Numbered from the stretch's first letter, positions 1 to 11,883 are shown. The stretch: DNA of 64,000 nucleotides from Adenanthera pavonina (GCA_026686845.1 JAIVEN010000024.1:3583501-3647500); one strand, 5' to 3'. Notes: generated by a model not told the origin, from the letters alone. Translations and numbers: made by a program.

Positions 1-1
1 G

Positions 2-418
2 AGAAGCATTGTGCCTGTTGTTGATTTTGAAGCTATTACTCGCAATGCTCTCTTGCAAGCTCAGAGAAGAAGGCTTGAGGAAATGTTTCATTCTGAAGAC
101 CCTGCTCCTTCATCTCTCGTTGTATATGGTCTGTTAGAAGAACAAAGAGCTCAATTGGCTCTTTCCAGACAAGAGATGCAAGAGCTGCTTAAGATCTCTG
201 ATGATGAGGATCCAAGCCCTGAGTCCTCTGAGCCTCATCTGCCTTTTAATCCTGTGCCCCTCCAAGCTATTCCAGTTTCTCAGATCCCTCCTTCGGCTGA
301 TTTTGTTCACCTTCCTGATGATGCCAAAAAGGGGGAGAAGAGTAAGCAAACTAACAAGTCTGCTGCTGAGCCATCTGGAAAGACTTACAGCAAGAAGTCC
401 AAGCCAAAGAAGAAGTGA
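2..418 (+). CDS. 3' end of SIRE-like env-like ORF (partial)
   Basis: The frame is open from the window edge to a stop at 418, so the true start lies upstream. About 138 residues are visible. They are hydrophilic and end in a Lys/Ser-rich tail (KKSKPKKK at the C-terminus). An acidic serine patch (SDDEDPSPESSEP) lies near the middle, and a Gln/Glu/Leu-rich helical stretch precedes it. No enzyme motif is visible. Position is the main evidence: the ORF is followed by about 300 bp of non-coding sequence, a purine tract at 714-727 and an LTR at 728. In SIRE/Maximus-type copia elements an extra env-like ORF of unknown function sits in exactly this place after pol. I infer it is the C-terminal part of such an ORF. 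Function is unknown, and an unrelated captured frame cannot be excluded. Confidence 0.55.
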   Translation, partial: RSIVPVVDFEAITRNALLQAQRRRLEEMFHSEDPAPSSLVVYGLLEEQRAQLALSRQEMQELLKISDDEDPSPESSEPHLPFNPVPLQAIPVSQIPPSADFVHLPDDAKKGEKSKQTNKSAAEPSGKTYSKKSKPKKK

Positions 419-713
419 TTAGAATTTAGGCTTGAGTTCTCTTGTTATGTCTCAGATGTTTGTTTTGATTATTTGTGTTTTGTATTTGATTTGTGTATTT
501 AGAAGAACTTTGCTTAAATTGATCTCTATAAAGCAACATTTGATTAAATGAAAAAATTCCTTGGTTGCAATGATCTGTTCTTATTATTCTTTGAATTCCT
601 TCACATGATCTACTATATATGATATCTTTTGAAATATAATGCATATGTTGAGGGGGAGCTTGTTAAAGCAAACCCAAGTACTAATCTAGTTTGTAAGTTG
701 TTTTGTCATCATC

Positions 714-727
714 AAAAAGGGGGAGAA
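714..727 (+). promoter_or_regulatory. Polypurine tract of SIRE-like element
   Basis: The tract AAAAAGGGGGAGAA directly abuts the TG of the LTR at 728. It follows the sequence CATCATC. A PPT immediately 5' of the 3' LTR primes plus-strand DNA synthesis. Its position supports reading 1-2370 as the 3' end of an element whose body lies upstream of the window. Confidence 0.85.
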
Positions 728-939
728 TGTTGAATCAAGAAGTTTTGATGATTCCAAATCAACCTTCAAGAGCTTGGAATAAAGATATTAAAGGTGCTCA
801 AATGAATTCAAGTGAAGAAATTCTGGACAAATCTGTGCAAGAATAGATGTAGGAGGTTTAGTTATGTTTTAATTTGAGTAAAAGACTTTAAAATCTTGAT
901 TCTATGTTAAATCATGGAATATTTGAAAAATACCCACCA

Positions 940-1715
940 ACAGACGAAGTTTGAAAGGTTAATACCAATCTGTCATAGTGAAAGTTCAAACTTTGGCTTT
1001 GGAAATTCGAATTTCGTACTGAAACTGAACAAGTCTGAAGAGATGCCTTTCTGACAGATGAATTTTGACTTCATAAAATTTGAATTTTGATAAGTGTCTG
1101 AAAGGAGCTTTAAGAAACAGATGAACTTTGGGTTTTGAAAATTTGAATTTCAGACAAAATGAAACTTATGAAAACTAAAGAAATTTATCTGAAATTATGT
1201 CAAAGTTCATCTGAAACCAAGTTTAGAATGAATTTTAAAATTGCTCACTGACAGACGAACTTTGAACATGAAAATTTGAATTTCAAAAATTGAGCTTGTG
1301 AGTCTGTTAAAGTGATATGTTGACATACGAATGACAGTATTTATAAATTCAAATTTTGAAGTTAGTCTGAAAAGAGGTCTCTTTGACAGACGAACTTTGA
1401 CAATTTGAAAATTCGAATTTTGTACTATATGAACTACTGAGCCTTGTAAACCAGCTACAGAAAGATGAATTTTGGGGTTCCAAAATTCAAATTTTGAAGG
1501 CACTGTAGCAAATTGAAAATACTGTTCACACTTAACAGAAAAACTTTCTACTTAAAAGTTCGTATGTCACAACATAGAAACATTTTCAAAATATCAAAAT
1601 TCAAATTACACTTCATGACAGATGAACTTCGGGCTTTCAATGTTGAAGCTTTTAACCTTCAATTTCTGCGAAATTCATCTATTGACCAACCGAAATTTGA
1701 ATTTCAGTATGTCAG
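940..1715 (+). repeat. Iterated CAGACGAA / AAATTCGAATTT motifs in U3
   Basis: Two short motifs alternate through this part of the LTR. One resembles CAGACGAACTTTG (for example near 942, 1054, 1118, 1252, 1387, 1619). The other is a near-palindrome resembling AAATTCGAATTT (near 1001, 1075, 1138, 1271, 1408, 1483, 1597, 1691). Spacing is irregular, roughly 60-130 bp per pair. The block lies upstream of the TATA box, so enhancer-like function is an inference. Confidence 0.7.
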
Positions 1716-1819
1716 AAGCATTAAATAAGGTTGGTTAACGGATAGTTTCTAAGAGTAACCGTTGGATAACTTCTCCAACGGATAGATTTTGTCTCTAACG
1801 GATATTTGAGACCTAAATC

Positions 1820-1827
1820 TATAAATA
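1820..1827 (+). promoter_or_regulatory. TATA box of SIRE-like LTR
   Basis: TATAAATA lies about two-thirds of the way into the LTR. The same octamer with the same flanks is at 36661-36668 in the solo LTR and, reversed, at 20399-20406. Conservation across copies supports a core promoter at the U3/R boundary. Confidence 0.65.
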
Positions 1828-2370
1828 TAACATCATTTGAAGTTGTGGGTAACAATTTTAACATTGTATATACTGAAACTCTGCCAAATCAATTACTCAA
1901 ATTCTGTTACTCTCTTACTTCAATATTTAGTACTTCAACTTTCATATTCACTCTATTTAAGAGTGTTTAATCTTTGTAAACAATCTTTTCTTCATCTGGA
2001 AGATAAATTTTCTTGTGAGGGGATATCACAATGGATTGGGGAGAACTTTGTAAGAGTGCACAGAGAGATAGAGTGAGCTCTAGAAATAGAGCAGCATCTT
2101 TGTACTGAGGCATTTGCAAGAAGCCCACGGAATTCTTGCAAAATAGTAGAAAATCTCAAGTGATGACTTGAGGACTGGACGTAGGTCAAGTGGAGAGACC
2201 GAACCAGGATAAATTTCTTAGTCTTCTTCTCTTTACTGCCATCTTTACAGTTATTTGGTTATACTCTGTTTTACCATCATATATTGCTTTCTTCACCTTC
2301 TTGATATTTTGCAGAAATTTTTTAATATTCCCAATTCACCCCCTCTCTTGGGAAGCCAGCTAATCTAACA

Positions 2371-3159
2371 AGGTGTACCTTTATGGAATTAATTCAAAGA
2401 ACCCACTTGAAGCGAATGACACTCGGATCATTACAATTACAAAGAACACAAAAACTGAAAAATAGAAAATAATAAGAAGAAAACACAAAAGATATGTTGG
2501 TCTAGGTGAATTAGAACCCAAGAGAACTGGTCTCTTGAACCCTAGTTCTGGTGACGCCACAAAGATTAACCAATTCCTTGATAAGTCATAGTATTCTTTC
2601 TAGCACTCAAAGAATCATAAGAGGAAAACTCACAAAACTGAAATTTGTATTCATCTAAATCTGAAGAACGCACATAAAAGTTAGCCTTAAATAGATAAGG
2701 TAAAATCTAACCTAGTAAGCCTAGAAAACCTAAATAATTTGGGCTCAAGTAATCCTAACAGTATTAGGAGACTTTGGGCTCAAATTACACATCTATTGGA
2801 ACTAGAATACTAGTAAAAATAAAAGCCTAAAATAAAATAACAAAAATTCATAAAAATAATGAAAATATTACCTAAGCCCTTATAAACATGCCACCACATT
2901 AATGAAATCACATGTTGGACATATGACATGCTTATTTACAAGTTGAGCTATCAAAAAGACTACTAAATTACTAATTGGGCTTTATTAATTAACAAAGTTC
3001 AGCCCATAAATAATAAAAATGAAATTAACACTAATTAAGCCCAATAATGCTTAAGTCACATGCTATTTTAGTGAAGCACATGATCTTTTAAGTAATCTCT
3101 TCTAATGGGCTTCTCTTAGACTTGAATTTTTCCAAGTGATAAGGCCTCTTACCATGCTC
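2371..3159. other. Unassigned AT-rich sequence
   Basis: No coding potential is visible. The stretch is AT-rich with several GGGCTT/AAGCCC words. It may be a retroelement or LTR remnant, but I cannot match it to anything else in the window. It sits between the end of the SIRE-like LTR and the start of a reversed L2 LTR. Confidence 0.4.
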
Positions 3160-5284
3160 CTAAATTTGTCCAAGCCATCCTCTATCACATACTTTGCAAA
3201 ATAATATTCATACATCATATACATTGTCATAACTTGGTCTCATCCTTTGCAATATATTACATAAGACTCACAGAAACATGGTTAAATGAAGGTATAGAAG
3301 TAACATGTGCCATATGATTTTACATAAAATTTCATAAAGTAAAACATTCCTAAGTATTAATAACTTATACATTAACTTCTATTTCCTTGCCTTTATCTCC
3401 TTGGGCAACCTTGCCATGACTTAGACCTAAGACAAGTTGATATTTGGAAGGGATGAGATTTATGGAATCTCAGTAGCTATCACCAATCAAGTGAATATAT
3501 CATCACATAATGCAAGCATCATCATCAAATCATCTTCAATCATTTAGAATCATTCATGCTTAAACATTTTGTAGAAAATTGGGTAGACACTCCCCTAGCA
3601 TTTTAGACATTCTGAGGTGTCAAAATCCCTCAAATAATTTAGCTAATATCAACAAATCATCACAAAAACATTTGGCATAACGTCAAAGTCATTGCAAACT
3701 ATATAACAAAATAATGTAAGATTAGGTTAGTTAACTACCTTGTGGCTTTGCCTTGCTCTCCAAACTTTGTAGTCTTTTGATTTTATAACACTTCCTTGAA
3801 TCCTATTGCATCGTAAAACAAGGACATGGGCTTCTGATTTCATGACCTCCAACATAAAGTGTATACTTGAATCTTAAAAATTCACTTTGCTTTCCTTTGA
3901 GTTTCTCTTGTACAATACACTTGTTCTTACATAATATGGACCTAAGGAATCCACTTTTGGGGTCAAAGTCATGAAATTTCTACTCTACATGAAACCCTAA
4001 CTAGGCAAAAATTTTGCATAAAATGGAAGAAAATGATTTACTTCAATAAACTTGCACCAACTTGTGATTTCATGCTTCTTGGAACTTTTCTAAGCTTTTC
4101 CTAGTGTTCTATGGTTGGGAGCTCAACTCTCTCTCACTACCCTCTCATGGCCAAAACTCTAATGTACTAGAAAAGAAAGATGGCTCCATCAAACCTTCAG
4201 TACAAGCTTGAAAATACAAGGTGGAAATGATAAAAGCTTATCTTACTTGCTTGGACTAGAATCTTTTCCTCTTGCCTTTCCTTTTCTCTTTGTGGTTTCT
4301 TGCTCTCTCTCTCACAATTGTTGTTGCCTTTGTTCGAACAAAATGAGGAAGATGAAGGCTTTAATTCACTTAACCATACTTCTTGAGGAAGGATATAAAA
4401 TTAATGAATAGTATACTTAGGTTAAGTAACTAATTTAGGTTAAGTTGCCTTTTACTTTATTAAAGTTTTTCAACAAATCCCATTCATATCCTAATCTGCT
4501 TAAAATCACGCCATTTAGGGAGCTTTATAGCCAAAAATTGCTTCATAATTTTTAATGGACCAATATAGCTTTTACCAATTAATTATTTTTATCATAAATG
4601 TTATTAAATTAGTACAAGATTATTCATAAATTACTTTTAGACTAAAATCATTTTTTGTCTCAAAATATATTTAGGTAGGGTCCATTCATTATCCTTGACA
4701 CTGCACTATTTTTTCTGCAGTATAAAATCACCTTTAACTAGTTAAATTTTAACTTTAAAACTTTAGCACCTAATATAAAATCATATTGATCTAACTAACT
4801 TTTAAATAGTATTTCATCGGTCTTAGCTCATTAAGAGCTTCATTTTAACTATAATTTTCATATTTATAAAACTGCCTTAACGCGGGGTAAATTTATAATT
4901 TTGGAACTTTTTGATATTTTTCTTGTAATTTTACCCAAAGACTAAAGTGAATAGAATTCTTTATTCCAAAGACCATTTTGCAAAGAATTCTTATTTCTTG
5001 GGGCCAAAATACCATTTTCTCTTTTTCCCTTCTACTCTAGAAAAAATGCCTTTTTGATCTTTTCTATCCACATTGCTGTAAGTCAGATTTTTCTAAATCC
5101 ATTGTATTTTGTGTTAAACTACATATTATTAATTATAGAACTAATTCCTACCTGGAACCTTCTGACTTAATTCCAATTGAGGGCTAAACACCAAATATTA
5201 TCAATTATATCCTTTTTATTCTTTATATTAATCTATCTTGTCTTTATGTATCTTATAATATTAAAAAAAACTAGGAATATTACA
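3160..5284 (-). mobile_element. L2 gypsy LTR, reversed, missing its 3' end
   Basis: The order of conserved landmarks matches the complete reversed L2 LTR at 6403-9323. These are a GGAAGGGATGAGAT...AATCTCA block near 3450, Myb-like and pyrimidine-rich stretches, CATTAAGAGCTTCATTTTAACTATAATTTT split near 4830, and a terminal ATTACA at 5279-5284 (LTR start in the minus sense). The first several hundred bases, on the left, are not recognisable. The left boundary is approximate. Confidence 0.6.
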
Positions 5285-5301
5285 TTAGCTGGTGTAAGAT
5301 C

Positions 5302-5829
5302 TGTAACGCCATACCTCCTGACACCTCCAGACTTGACCAAAAACTTGAAAATTCAACCAAACACACCCCAACATCTCAAAACAACTCTTCAAAACTTCAA
5401 AACAGAGGAAACGAACCCCAAAAACACCAAAAATTGGGCTGGGGCTGCGGCCGCTACAATACCGCCGAGGCTTCGGCCTCCCTTGTTTTGCACCCACTAC
5501 TAGCCTTACTGGCACCATGGCCTGAACTTCGGAGCTACGGATCCCCATGCCGATATTCCATATCAGTAACTTCCATGCACCGAGGTGAACTTCCGACACG
5601 CATAACTTTATGCTCTAAAATCTGATTGACTTGATTCTAACTCCTACAAGTCAATCTAGTCTCAATCTAGCCATATACACCAACTTCACCTTAATCTAAG
5701 TTGGTTTAGGGGTTTTGGACCTTTATGAATGGTCTTTGAGTGACCAATTACCTTTGGTGGCAATTGGAAGTTGTTAGTGGTGAGTTTTAGTCAATAAGTG
5801 GCCAAAATGGTATCAAGGGTCTAGAATCT
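5302..5829 (-). mobile_element. Fragment of Tekay-like LTR (L1) with an internal inversion
   Basis: 5302-5700 is the reverse complement of the end of the L1 LTR: it starts TGTAACGCC, has the GCGGCCGC block near 5448, then the CTTGATTCTAACTCCTACAAG stretch. It matches about 12417-12808 and 18323-19149. 5701-5829 matches L1 at about 18190-18319 but in forward orientation. The two parts are adjacent in L1, so a block of about 130 bp has flipped. The 424 bp insertion seen in the 3' LTR at 18518 is absent here. Confidence 0.8.
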
Positions 5830-6402
5830 CCATCAATTATTGCTTGAAACTATTATAATACCAATTGTTATGATTCTTCTTATTAATATGATCATGATAT
5901 GCACACATCACAAGATGCATCTCAAATTTGAAGAGTTGTTACCTTCTTTCTTTATGATCAAGGAGAGATGTCGAAACATTATTACTCCCTTTAATAGATT
6001 AGAACTAAGCAACAAAACTCTTTACAGTAAATGGGGTGAACTAAAGTATAAATAATTTGGTTTCAGAAAATGGTCACCCTCAACTTATGCATTTCATATG
6101 ATAAAACTAAGAAAGCTCAATACAACAGATCAACATGTTCATATAAGAGCACATGACTGAGATTTTTCTTTTAAATCCAAAAGAGCTTTTATAAGCCCTT
6201 ATATGCTAAGTTATAAGCTTCCCCTAAGTATGAACATCTATTCAAAGATACATGCTTTTCATTTCACTAATCATTAAGCAAGATAAATTATAAAAAGCAA
6301 ACAAGTTTGGTATACAAATAAAGAAACGAACTTGTGCAAACATTGAGTTTCTCAGTAAGCACCAACATATTCAAATGGCTCATGATTTGAACAAGGACCA
6401 TA
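5830..6402. other. Unassigned sequence between LTRs
   Basis: No recognisable gene or repeat is present. A 71-codon frame at 5840-6055 has no family resemblance and is judged to be chance. The sequence may be older host DNA or an unrecognised TE scrap. Confidence 0.4.
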
Positions 6403-9323
6403 TGTAACATCTTATTTTTATCTATATTTACCCATATATTATAGCATGTATAATGTCCAAATAGCTCATATTAAGAGCTTGAACCATTAATAGAACCAAA
6501 ATATTTAAAATAAAAAAATATGGTACTATTTATTTGATTCTTAAGTTTTCTGGACCAAATTTAAAAAATCATAACTAAACCCAAAAAAATTGTATCAAGG
6601 TGTTTCAAGTCTCTAAATGAAGCTAGAAACATTCTCTATAATATAAAAATATGAAACTCACCTTTAGTGAGACCAATTCATATAGTTTATTGCTCAAACT
6701 TACATTGTACAAATGATCATTTTTCTCTTTTTCAGGATTACGGTCATAAATTTAAAAATTCATATCTAACTCTATACTGAGCCAAAGTATTCATTCTACT
6801 TGCCATTGGAAGGCTATGTGTATCTAATTTCAGCCATATTTTTCTTATACATTTATTTAACTTGTGTTGGGCATGATTTTAACTTAAATCACTAAGGGCC
6901 AGAACCTTACTCTTACTTGAACTGTTTCAGGGAAACATATATATCTCTTATTGTACAACTCCAATTGAACTCAAACTGGTGGTATATTGAACTTAAAACA
7001 CAGATATTTTCACATATGTAAATCATTGAATTTTTGGAGCTTAGTACGATTTTATATTAACTTTCAAGTTAAGTCATACTTTCAGTGAAATTCGCAGCTT
7101 TTACTTTACTGTCCAATTTTGACCGTTAACTTCAAAAATATACTATAAATTGTACACATGCCCAATTTATGTGTTCTTTGGCTTGTTGGAAACCTCTATT
7201 TGTTAAGTTTCTAAAATTATGAAAACTCTTATGCCTTTATGCAATTCAAATGAACAATAACTACATAACCAGGACATGTTCAGAATAGCCAGCTTTCATC
7301 ATATCATGACAAAAACATTCATATACATCACATACTTTGCTCAAACTTTTTCATGCCATAACCATACACTACCATATACTTACATAAACATAATGGCAGC
7401 CAAGTATAGCCTTACAAAGGCATATATTGCTTTATATCAATTGTCAAATATTAAAGTGCCATAACTCTCTAACAAACATGCTTTAATATTTCCTCATTTC
7501 TCTTGCTTATTTCTTGGACTTCTCCATGGCCTTGCCATAGCTTGAACTTGGCATTTGGGATACTTGAGGGGATGAGATTGGGACAATCTCATTAGCAAGT
7601 TATATTTCATGCAATTATGTCAATTATGTCAATCATGTCAAATAACTCACATTTGATCATATTTAATCACATCAATCACATTTAAACAATAAATTGCCAC
7701 ATTGGTCATAAAAATTTTGGCAGCATAACGACTTAGAAAATGGATATCCTAGGGAATGAAACTCCTCATTTTATAGCCAAAACCAATCAAAGAAAATGTA
7801 ATTACAATATGGCAACGTAATTTCATCATATAAACACAATGATAGAACATAAAGCATAAAAATGAAACTTAGCTACCTTGAAGCATTCCTTTGGCTCTTC
7901 CTCTTGAATCTAATATTTCCATTAGCCTTCTTAGGCTTTCTCAAGTCCTTTAACATCATTAAACACTTGCTCAATCAACTAGAACAAGTAGCTACTTTAT
8001 AAAGTCTCATTTAAAACCCTAAAGACTCAATTTCTTTATCTAAAGCCTAATCTTTGAGTCAATGCTTGTCTTTAAGGTTTTTCATCATGGGGAACTCATT
8101 TTTTCCATCAAATCCATAAAAATCCAACTCCTTCCCACCTTTTTGGTCCTGACTGAAATCTTCTCTTAAGAGGAAGAAATTGGTTTTTCACAAAAAACTT
8201 GCTTTAAAACACATGTAGCTTACTTTTCTTGAAAAATCTCATGCTTTCTTGTAAATTTATGGCTTAAAAACTCCTTCCCTCTTATTATCATGCTTAGGCC
8301 AAGATTCGGCATCAAGTAGGAGGAGAAATTTCAAAGAAACTAGCTCAAACTACCAAGAAATTGTGGTAGAAAACTTGAAGATTGCCAACTAGCAAACTAA
8401 CCATTTTCCTTGGATTTTCTTTCTTCATTTTCTTCTCTTTTCTCTACCTCATGTAGCCTTTCCTTTCCTTTGCACTTGGCTGTAACTTTTGTCCCTCTTC
8501 CAAAGTGTCTGAACTTGTAAATGTGAGGGAGTATATATAAGCCACTAATTAATATTACCTTTTACTAAACACCTTAATTAATTTAATCAAGACTTAGCCC
8601 TTAAGTTTACTTAATGATTAAGCATTCCAACTTTAACCCATGAAGTGCCATGTGGCATCCTAAATGAGGGGTACACTTGTCCAAGATACTGCATAATTTT
8701 TCCAGTCCAGCATTACATTGTGTTGGTTACTTTATACTTGGATCGGTAAAGTTACTTTTACAGTGTAAATTCACTTTATTGATACAAGGTTAAAGAGAAT
8801 TTGTATCTGGTATTACTTTATTATACTATCTCTAAAAAACTTCTTTTGTGATGTTCAATAGCTTTTCTTTTTTACTTTTTAGCTTTTGCATATCAGAAAG
8901 CAGCTTTATCGGTAGAAAGTTACATTTTAACCTCCGATACTAATTATTTCTTCATCCTTGAACATTAACCCTTAGTACCATCTACCATTGGACTCATCTT
9001 GTTGAGAGCTTCAATTTGAGTAATTTTGCATATTTACAAAATTAGCCTTGACCCGGGACAAATTTATAATTTGTCAAATTTTTAGGTCATTAGGTGTAAT
9101 TTGGCCAAAAATATTTGACTCCCCCTCCCCCTCTCCCCAAAATTTTTTATGCTTAGGAACATAAATGTAGTTTTCATAATTCTTAAAAATAAAAATGTAA
9201 TTTCTCATTTTTCTATCTGATCGAAAAGAATAATCTTTGTCATATTTCACACAAAATAGTGCCTGCCCGTTTTTGCAAATTCCCTATGCATTTTTAGTTA
9301 TCTAACTTTTTAGAGATGTTACA
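6403..9323 (-). mobile_element. Complete L2 gypsy 3' LTR, reversed (2921 bp)
   Basis: Reading the minus strand, the LTR starts TGTAACATCTCTAAAAAG at 9323 and ends AAGATGTTACA at 6403. At its 5' side (9324-9358) lies the gypsy internal 3' end, with a PPT and the ATTTTGAGGATAAATT block that precedes the LTR in Tekay-type elements. This defines L2 as an LTR family rather than an anonymous repeat. The length agrees with the solo copy at 42081-45012 (2932 bp). A TATATATA at 8532-8539 on the minus strand is a candidate core promoter. Confidence 0.85.
8532..8539 (-). promoter_or_regulatory. Candidate TATA box in L2 LTR
   Basis: TATATATA lies at the position equivalent to TATAAATA (minus strand) at 63132-63139 in another L2 copy. 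Both are followed, in the LTR sense, by a pyrimidine-rich stretch. Support is positional conservation only. Confidence 0.45.
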
Positions 9324-9358
9324 ATTCCCCCCTTAAAATAAATTTATCCTCAAAATTT
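9324..9358 (-). promoter_or_regulatory. PPT and internal 3' end of the L2 gypsy element
   Basis: On the minus strand this reads AAATTTTGAGGATAAATT, then a purine-rich TTTAAGGGGGGAAT directly before the LTR. The Tekay-like element has the counterpart TTTTGAGGACGAAATTT and AAGGAGGGGAGAG at 16303-16338. The shared arrangement places L2 in the same gypsy group. Confidence 0.75.
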
Positions 9359-9389
9359 AGATACATACTGGTACCTCTTATTTCCTTTC

Positions 9390-10956
9390 TCTTTATTTCC
9401 AAATTTTTTAGACTATCTTTTGCTCAAACAATTTTTGCTTCTATTACACAAAGAAACAATATGATTATTTTTACCACAATATGTGCATGAGGGTGAGCTA
9501 AGCACTATAGTAGGCACAAAGAATTTCAAACAACTTTTATTTTTCTCCTTGGACTCACTTATATAATTAGCACCCAACTTGTCAAACACATAATTCTATT
9601 CACCAAGTGAAATATTTAACTTATCTTTGCCATGGGTGAAATTGGCTATGACCTTATTTAATTCATCTTTTTCTTTAGTTATTCTATCACCTGAATCACA
9701 ACAAGAATTGTGTGTGTGGGTTTCACAAATATTTTCTGTATCATTTATTTTCTGTTTAAGTGATTCATTTTCATTGTTTTCAAATTCTAAATAATTTTCA
9801 AAGGAAATCACTTTTTTTTTACTATGTGAAAGTGCTTTGCTAATCTACTCAATTCATAATGCATTTCATTATAAGCATCTTGCAATTCATCAAAAGAATT
9901 ATCAGGATTAGATTCAGAGTCAAAATTTGATATCTCATTATTGGTCTTAGCCATTAAGCATAAATAGGTATCTTTATCATCTTCATCTGAACTGTTACCC
10001 CAGATTATAGAGGTGTATGCCACTTTAGCTTTCTCATTTTTCATTTGCATATCTTTCTCCTTGCCTCTTTAAATGGTACTTCAACTTATTTGTATGGCAG
10101 GAGAGCTTTTGTTTATGAAGTTTCTTCTTTTTGATGTTGAGGAATCTACCAAATTTGATGGTCAACTGTCTCAGCTCATCCCCCTCATTATCACTGCTGC
10201 TATCATCACTTTTATCATCAGTATCATCATTTTTTGGGCTTGTGATGTAGTAGCTTTGAACATCAGCATTTTTCCTTTGTTTTGCTGCTCCCACAGAAGG
10301 TCTAGCTTTCCTTTATATTCAGCAAGGCTCCTAAATAGTGCAGTAACAGACTAATATGATTCTCCTCCTGTTTCTTCAATTGCTATCACTTTTGGTTGCC
10401 TTTCTTTGGGTAGAGCTTTAAGTATTTTGCATACTTGCTCTCCTTGTGTGTAGCTCTTTCCCAAAGGTGCCAGATAATTAACAATATGAGTAAAAAAAAT
10501 TTACATTTCTTTAATAGGCTCACTATTGTTCATCTTGAAGGCTTCATATTCAGCTGTGAGAGAGCTAAGCCTGTTTTCCTCTACTCCCTTGGTTCTTTCA
10601 TGAGCAATCTTTAAAGCAACCCATATTTCCTTTGCTGTGTTGCAATTTGACACTCTAAAGAATTCATCTTGTGAAAGAGCACTGACCAAGGAATGCTTTG
10701 CCTTGAAGTTTAACAGGACTCTTCGCTTATCTTCATCGTCCCATTCTTCTTCTGACTTCTCTGTGTATGTGCCATCATTCTACATCTTCTTTGGCATAAA
10801 ATCTCCTTTCTTGATGACAGACTAGATTTCTAGGTATACGGATTGAAGAAATATTTGTATCTTTATCTTCGAGTATCCATAGTGTTCACTATTGAAGCCT
10901 AGAGGTCTGTTAACATTGTTCCTCTGTGACAGTATATTCTCTTCAAAGCTAGCCAT
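9390..10956 (-). pseudogene. gag: SIRE-like copia gag, broken
   Basis: The reading starts at an ATG at 10954-10956 (MASFEEN) about 30 bases inside the PBS. It continues leftwards with several stops and frameshifts. Recognisable parts are a UBN2-type gag core at about 10501-10780 (SQDEFFRVSNCNTAKEIWVA), an acidic serine-rich region near 10150-10230, and a zinc knuckle near 9440-9490. The knuckle reads CTYCGKNNHIVSLC, which keeps the C-X2-C-X4-H-X4-C spacing. Gag would form the cytoplasmic particle and bind element RNA. The frame is interrupted by stops (for example just after 10501 and near 10330), so no functional protein is expected. Protease, integrase and RT do not follow: an L2 gypsy end abuts at about 9360-9390, which marks a deletion or recombination junction. 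Confidence 0.75.
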
Positions 10957-10988
10957 CTTGCTCTCGGATGGTTAGATCCTTTGCTAGC

Positions 10989-11007
10989 GTCCAAGCTCTA
11001 ACACCAA
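10989..11007 (-). promoter_or_regulatory. Primer binding site (tRNA-Met type)
   Basis: On the minus strand TTGGTGTTAGAGCTTGG follows the LTR end CCTAACA by a base or two. It resembles the initiator tRNA-Met complement used by many plant copia elements. It fixes the orientation of the gag and LTR on either side. Confidence 0.75.
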
Positions 11008-11008
11008 T

Positions 11009-11671
11009 TGTTAGGTTTGGCTGGTCACCCAAGAGGAAGGTGAATTGGGTGATTCAAGATTTTTGCCCTTTCAAATTATAACCCAATTCCACCAGATGTG
11101 TAGCAAAACAGGGATGAACAGAGAGATTAAAGTACAGTAATTGAAGAGAGAAGATGAAGAGCATGACACAAGAATTTATACTGGTTCGGCCCTAACCACT
11201 TGGCCTACGTCTAGTCCCTAAGCCATTACTTGAGATTTACCACTATGTCCCACACGTTTAATCTAGGTGCCTGTTAAGCCTTAGTATATCCCACAAGTTT
11301 GAGTAGGCACTTATGAAGCCATTCTCCCCATACCCTTACAAGATATGTATTTCCCTTAGTGTTACCCTCATACTAAGATTCTACCCTGAAAATAGTTGAA
11401 AAAATGATTATAGAAATGAGACTCTTTCTAAGAGTAGATGATACATTGAAAGCTCACTCTATTGAGGTAGGTTTATCTAAGAATGCTAATACAGAAAAAT
11501 TTTACGTATTGGAATAGAATTTTGGCACAAGCCCTCTTAAGACTGTTTTCCCATAAGTTCAAATGAGGTTCTGTTTATAGATTTATGGCTTAACTAGACA
11601 TTAGACACAAGATATATCCGTTAGACACAAGTTCTAGCTGGTACTCTGCAAAAAGAGCCGTTCCGATGTTG
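11009..11671 (-). mobile_element. Truncated SIRE-like 5' LTR, reversed
   Basis: Reading the plus strand it begins TGTTAGGTTTGGCTGG, followed by CACCCAAGAGGAAGGTGAATT, split by one base from the equivalent end of the 728-2370 LTR. It also carries CTGGTTCGGCCCTAACCACTT, a counterpart of the GTGGAGAGACCGAACCAGG block there. It is a different subfamily, because its middle is not closely alignable. It stops abruptly at 11671, where the L1 LTR begins, so the U3 start is missing. Confidence 0.7.
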
Positions 11672-11847
11672 CATTAGTGTAAGGTGAGCTTGGTGATGTC
11701 CCGAAATCAGTCTTCACCGACTGTTGGAAGGGAGTTACCTACATGAAATGTCCTGTTACAACGATAGCCTGTGGTTCTAGCTATGTGGGAGGGAGACATG
11801 CATACCATTCATTTCATATTGCATTCAGGAGTTGCATGAGATATATG

Positions 11848-11883
<36 letters not shown>

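Larger units (their letters stand above)
728..2370 (+). mobile_element. 3' LTR of SIRE-like Ty1/copia element
   Basis: The LTR starts TGTTGAATCAAG after the PPT and ends CTAATCTAACA, giving TG...CA ends and 1643 bp. It shares its whole length and order with the solo LTR at 35549-37212: the GATGATTCC start, a U3 with iterated CAGACGAA motifs, a TATA box, then a region with GTAGGTCAAGTGGAGAGACC, and finally CCCAATTCACCCCCTCTCTTGGGAA split by small differences. The 5' LTR would lie outside the window. The base composition is AT-rich, like its neighbours. Lineage (SIRE/Maximus-like) is inferred from the PPT, the env-like ORF and the LTR ends. Confidence 0.85.

Noticed and set aside
5177..5625. 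Open frames of 63-108 codons on both strands
   Set aside because: They overlap each other and a GC-rich LTR end. No domain is recognisable, and the LTR match explains the sequence.
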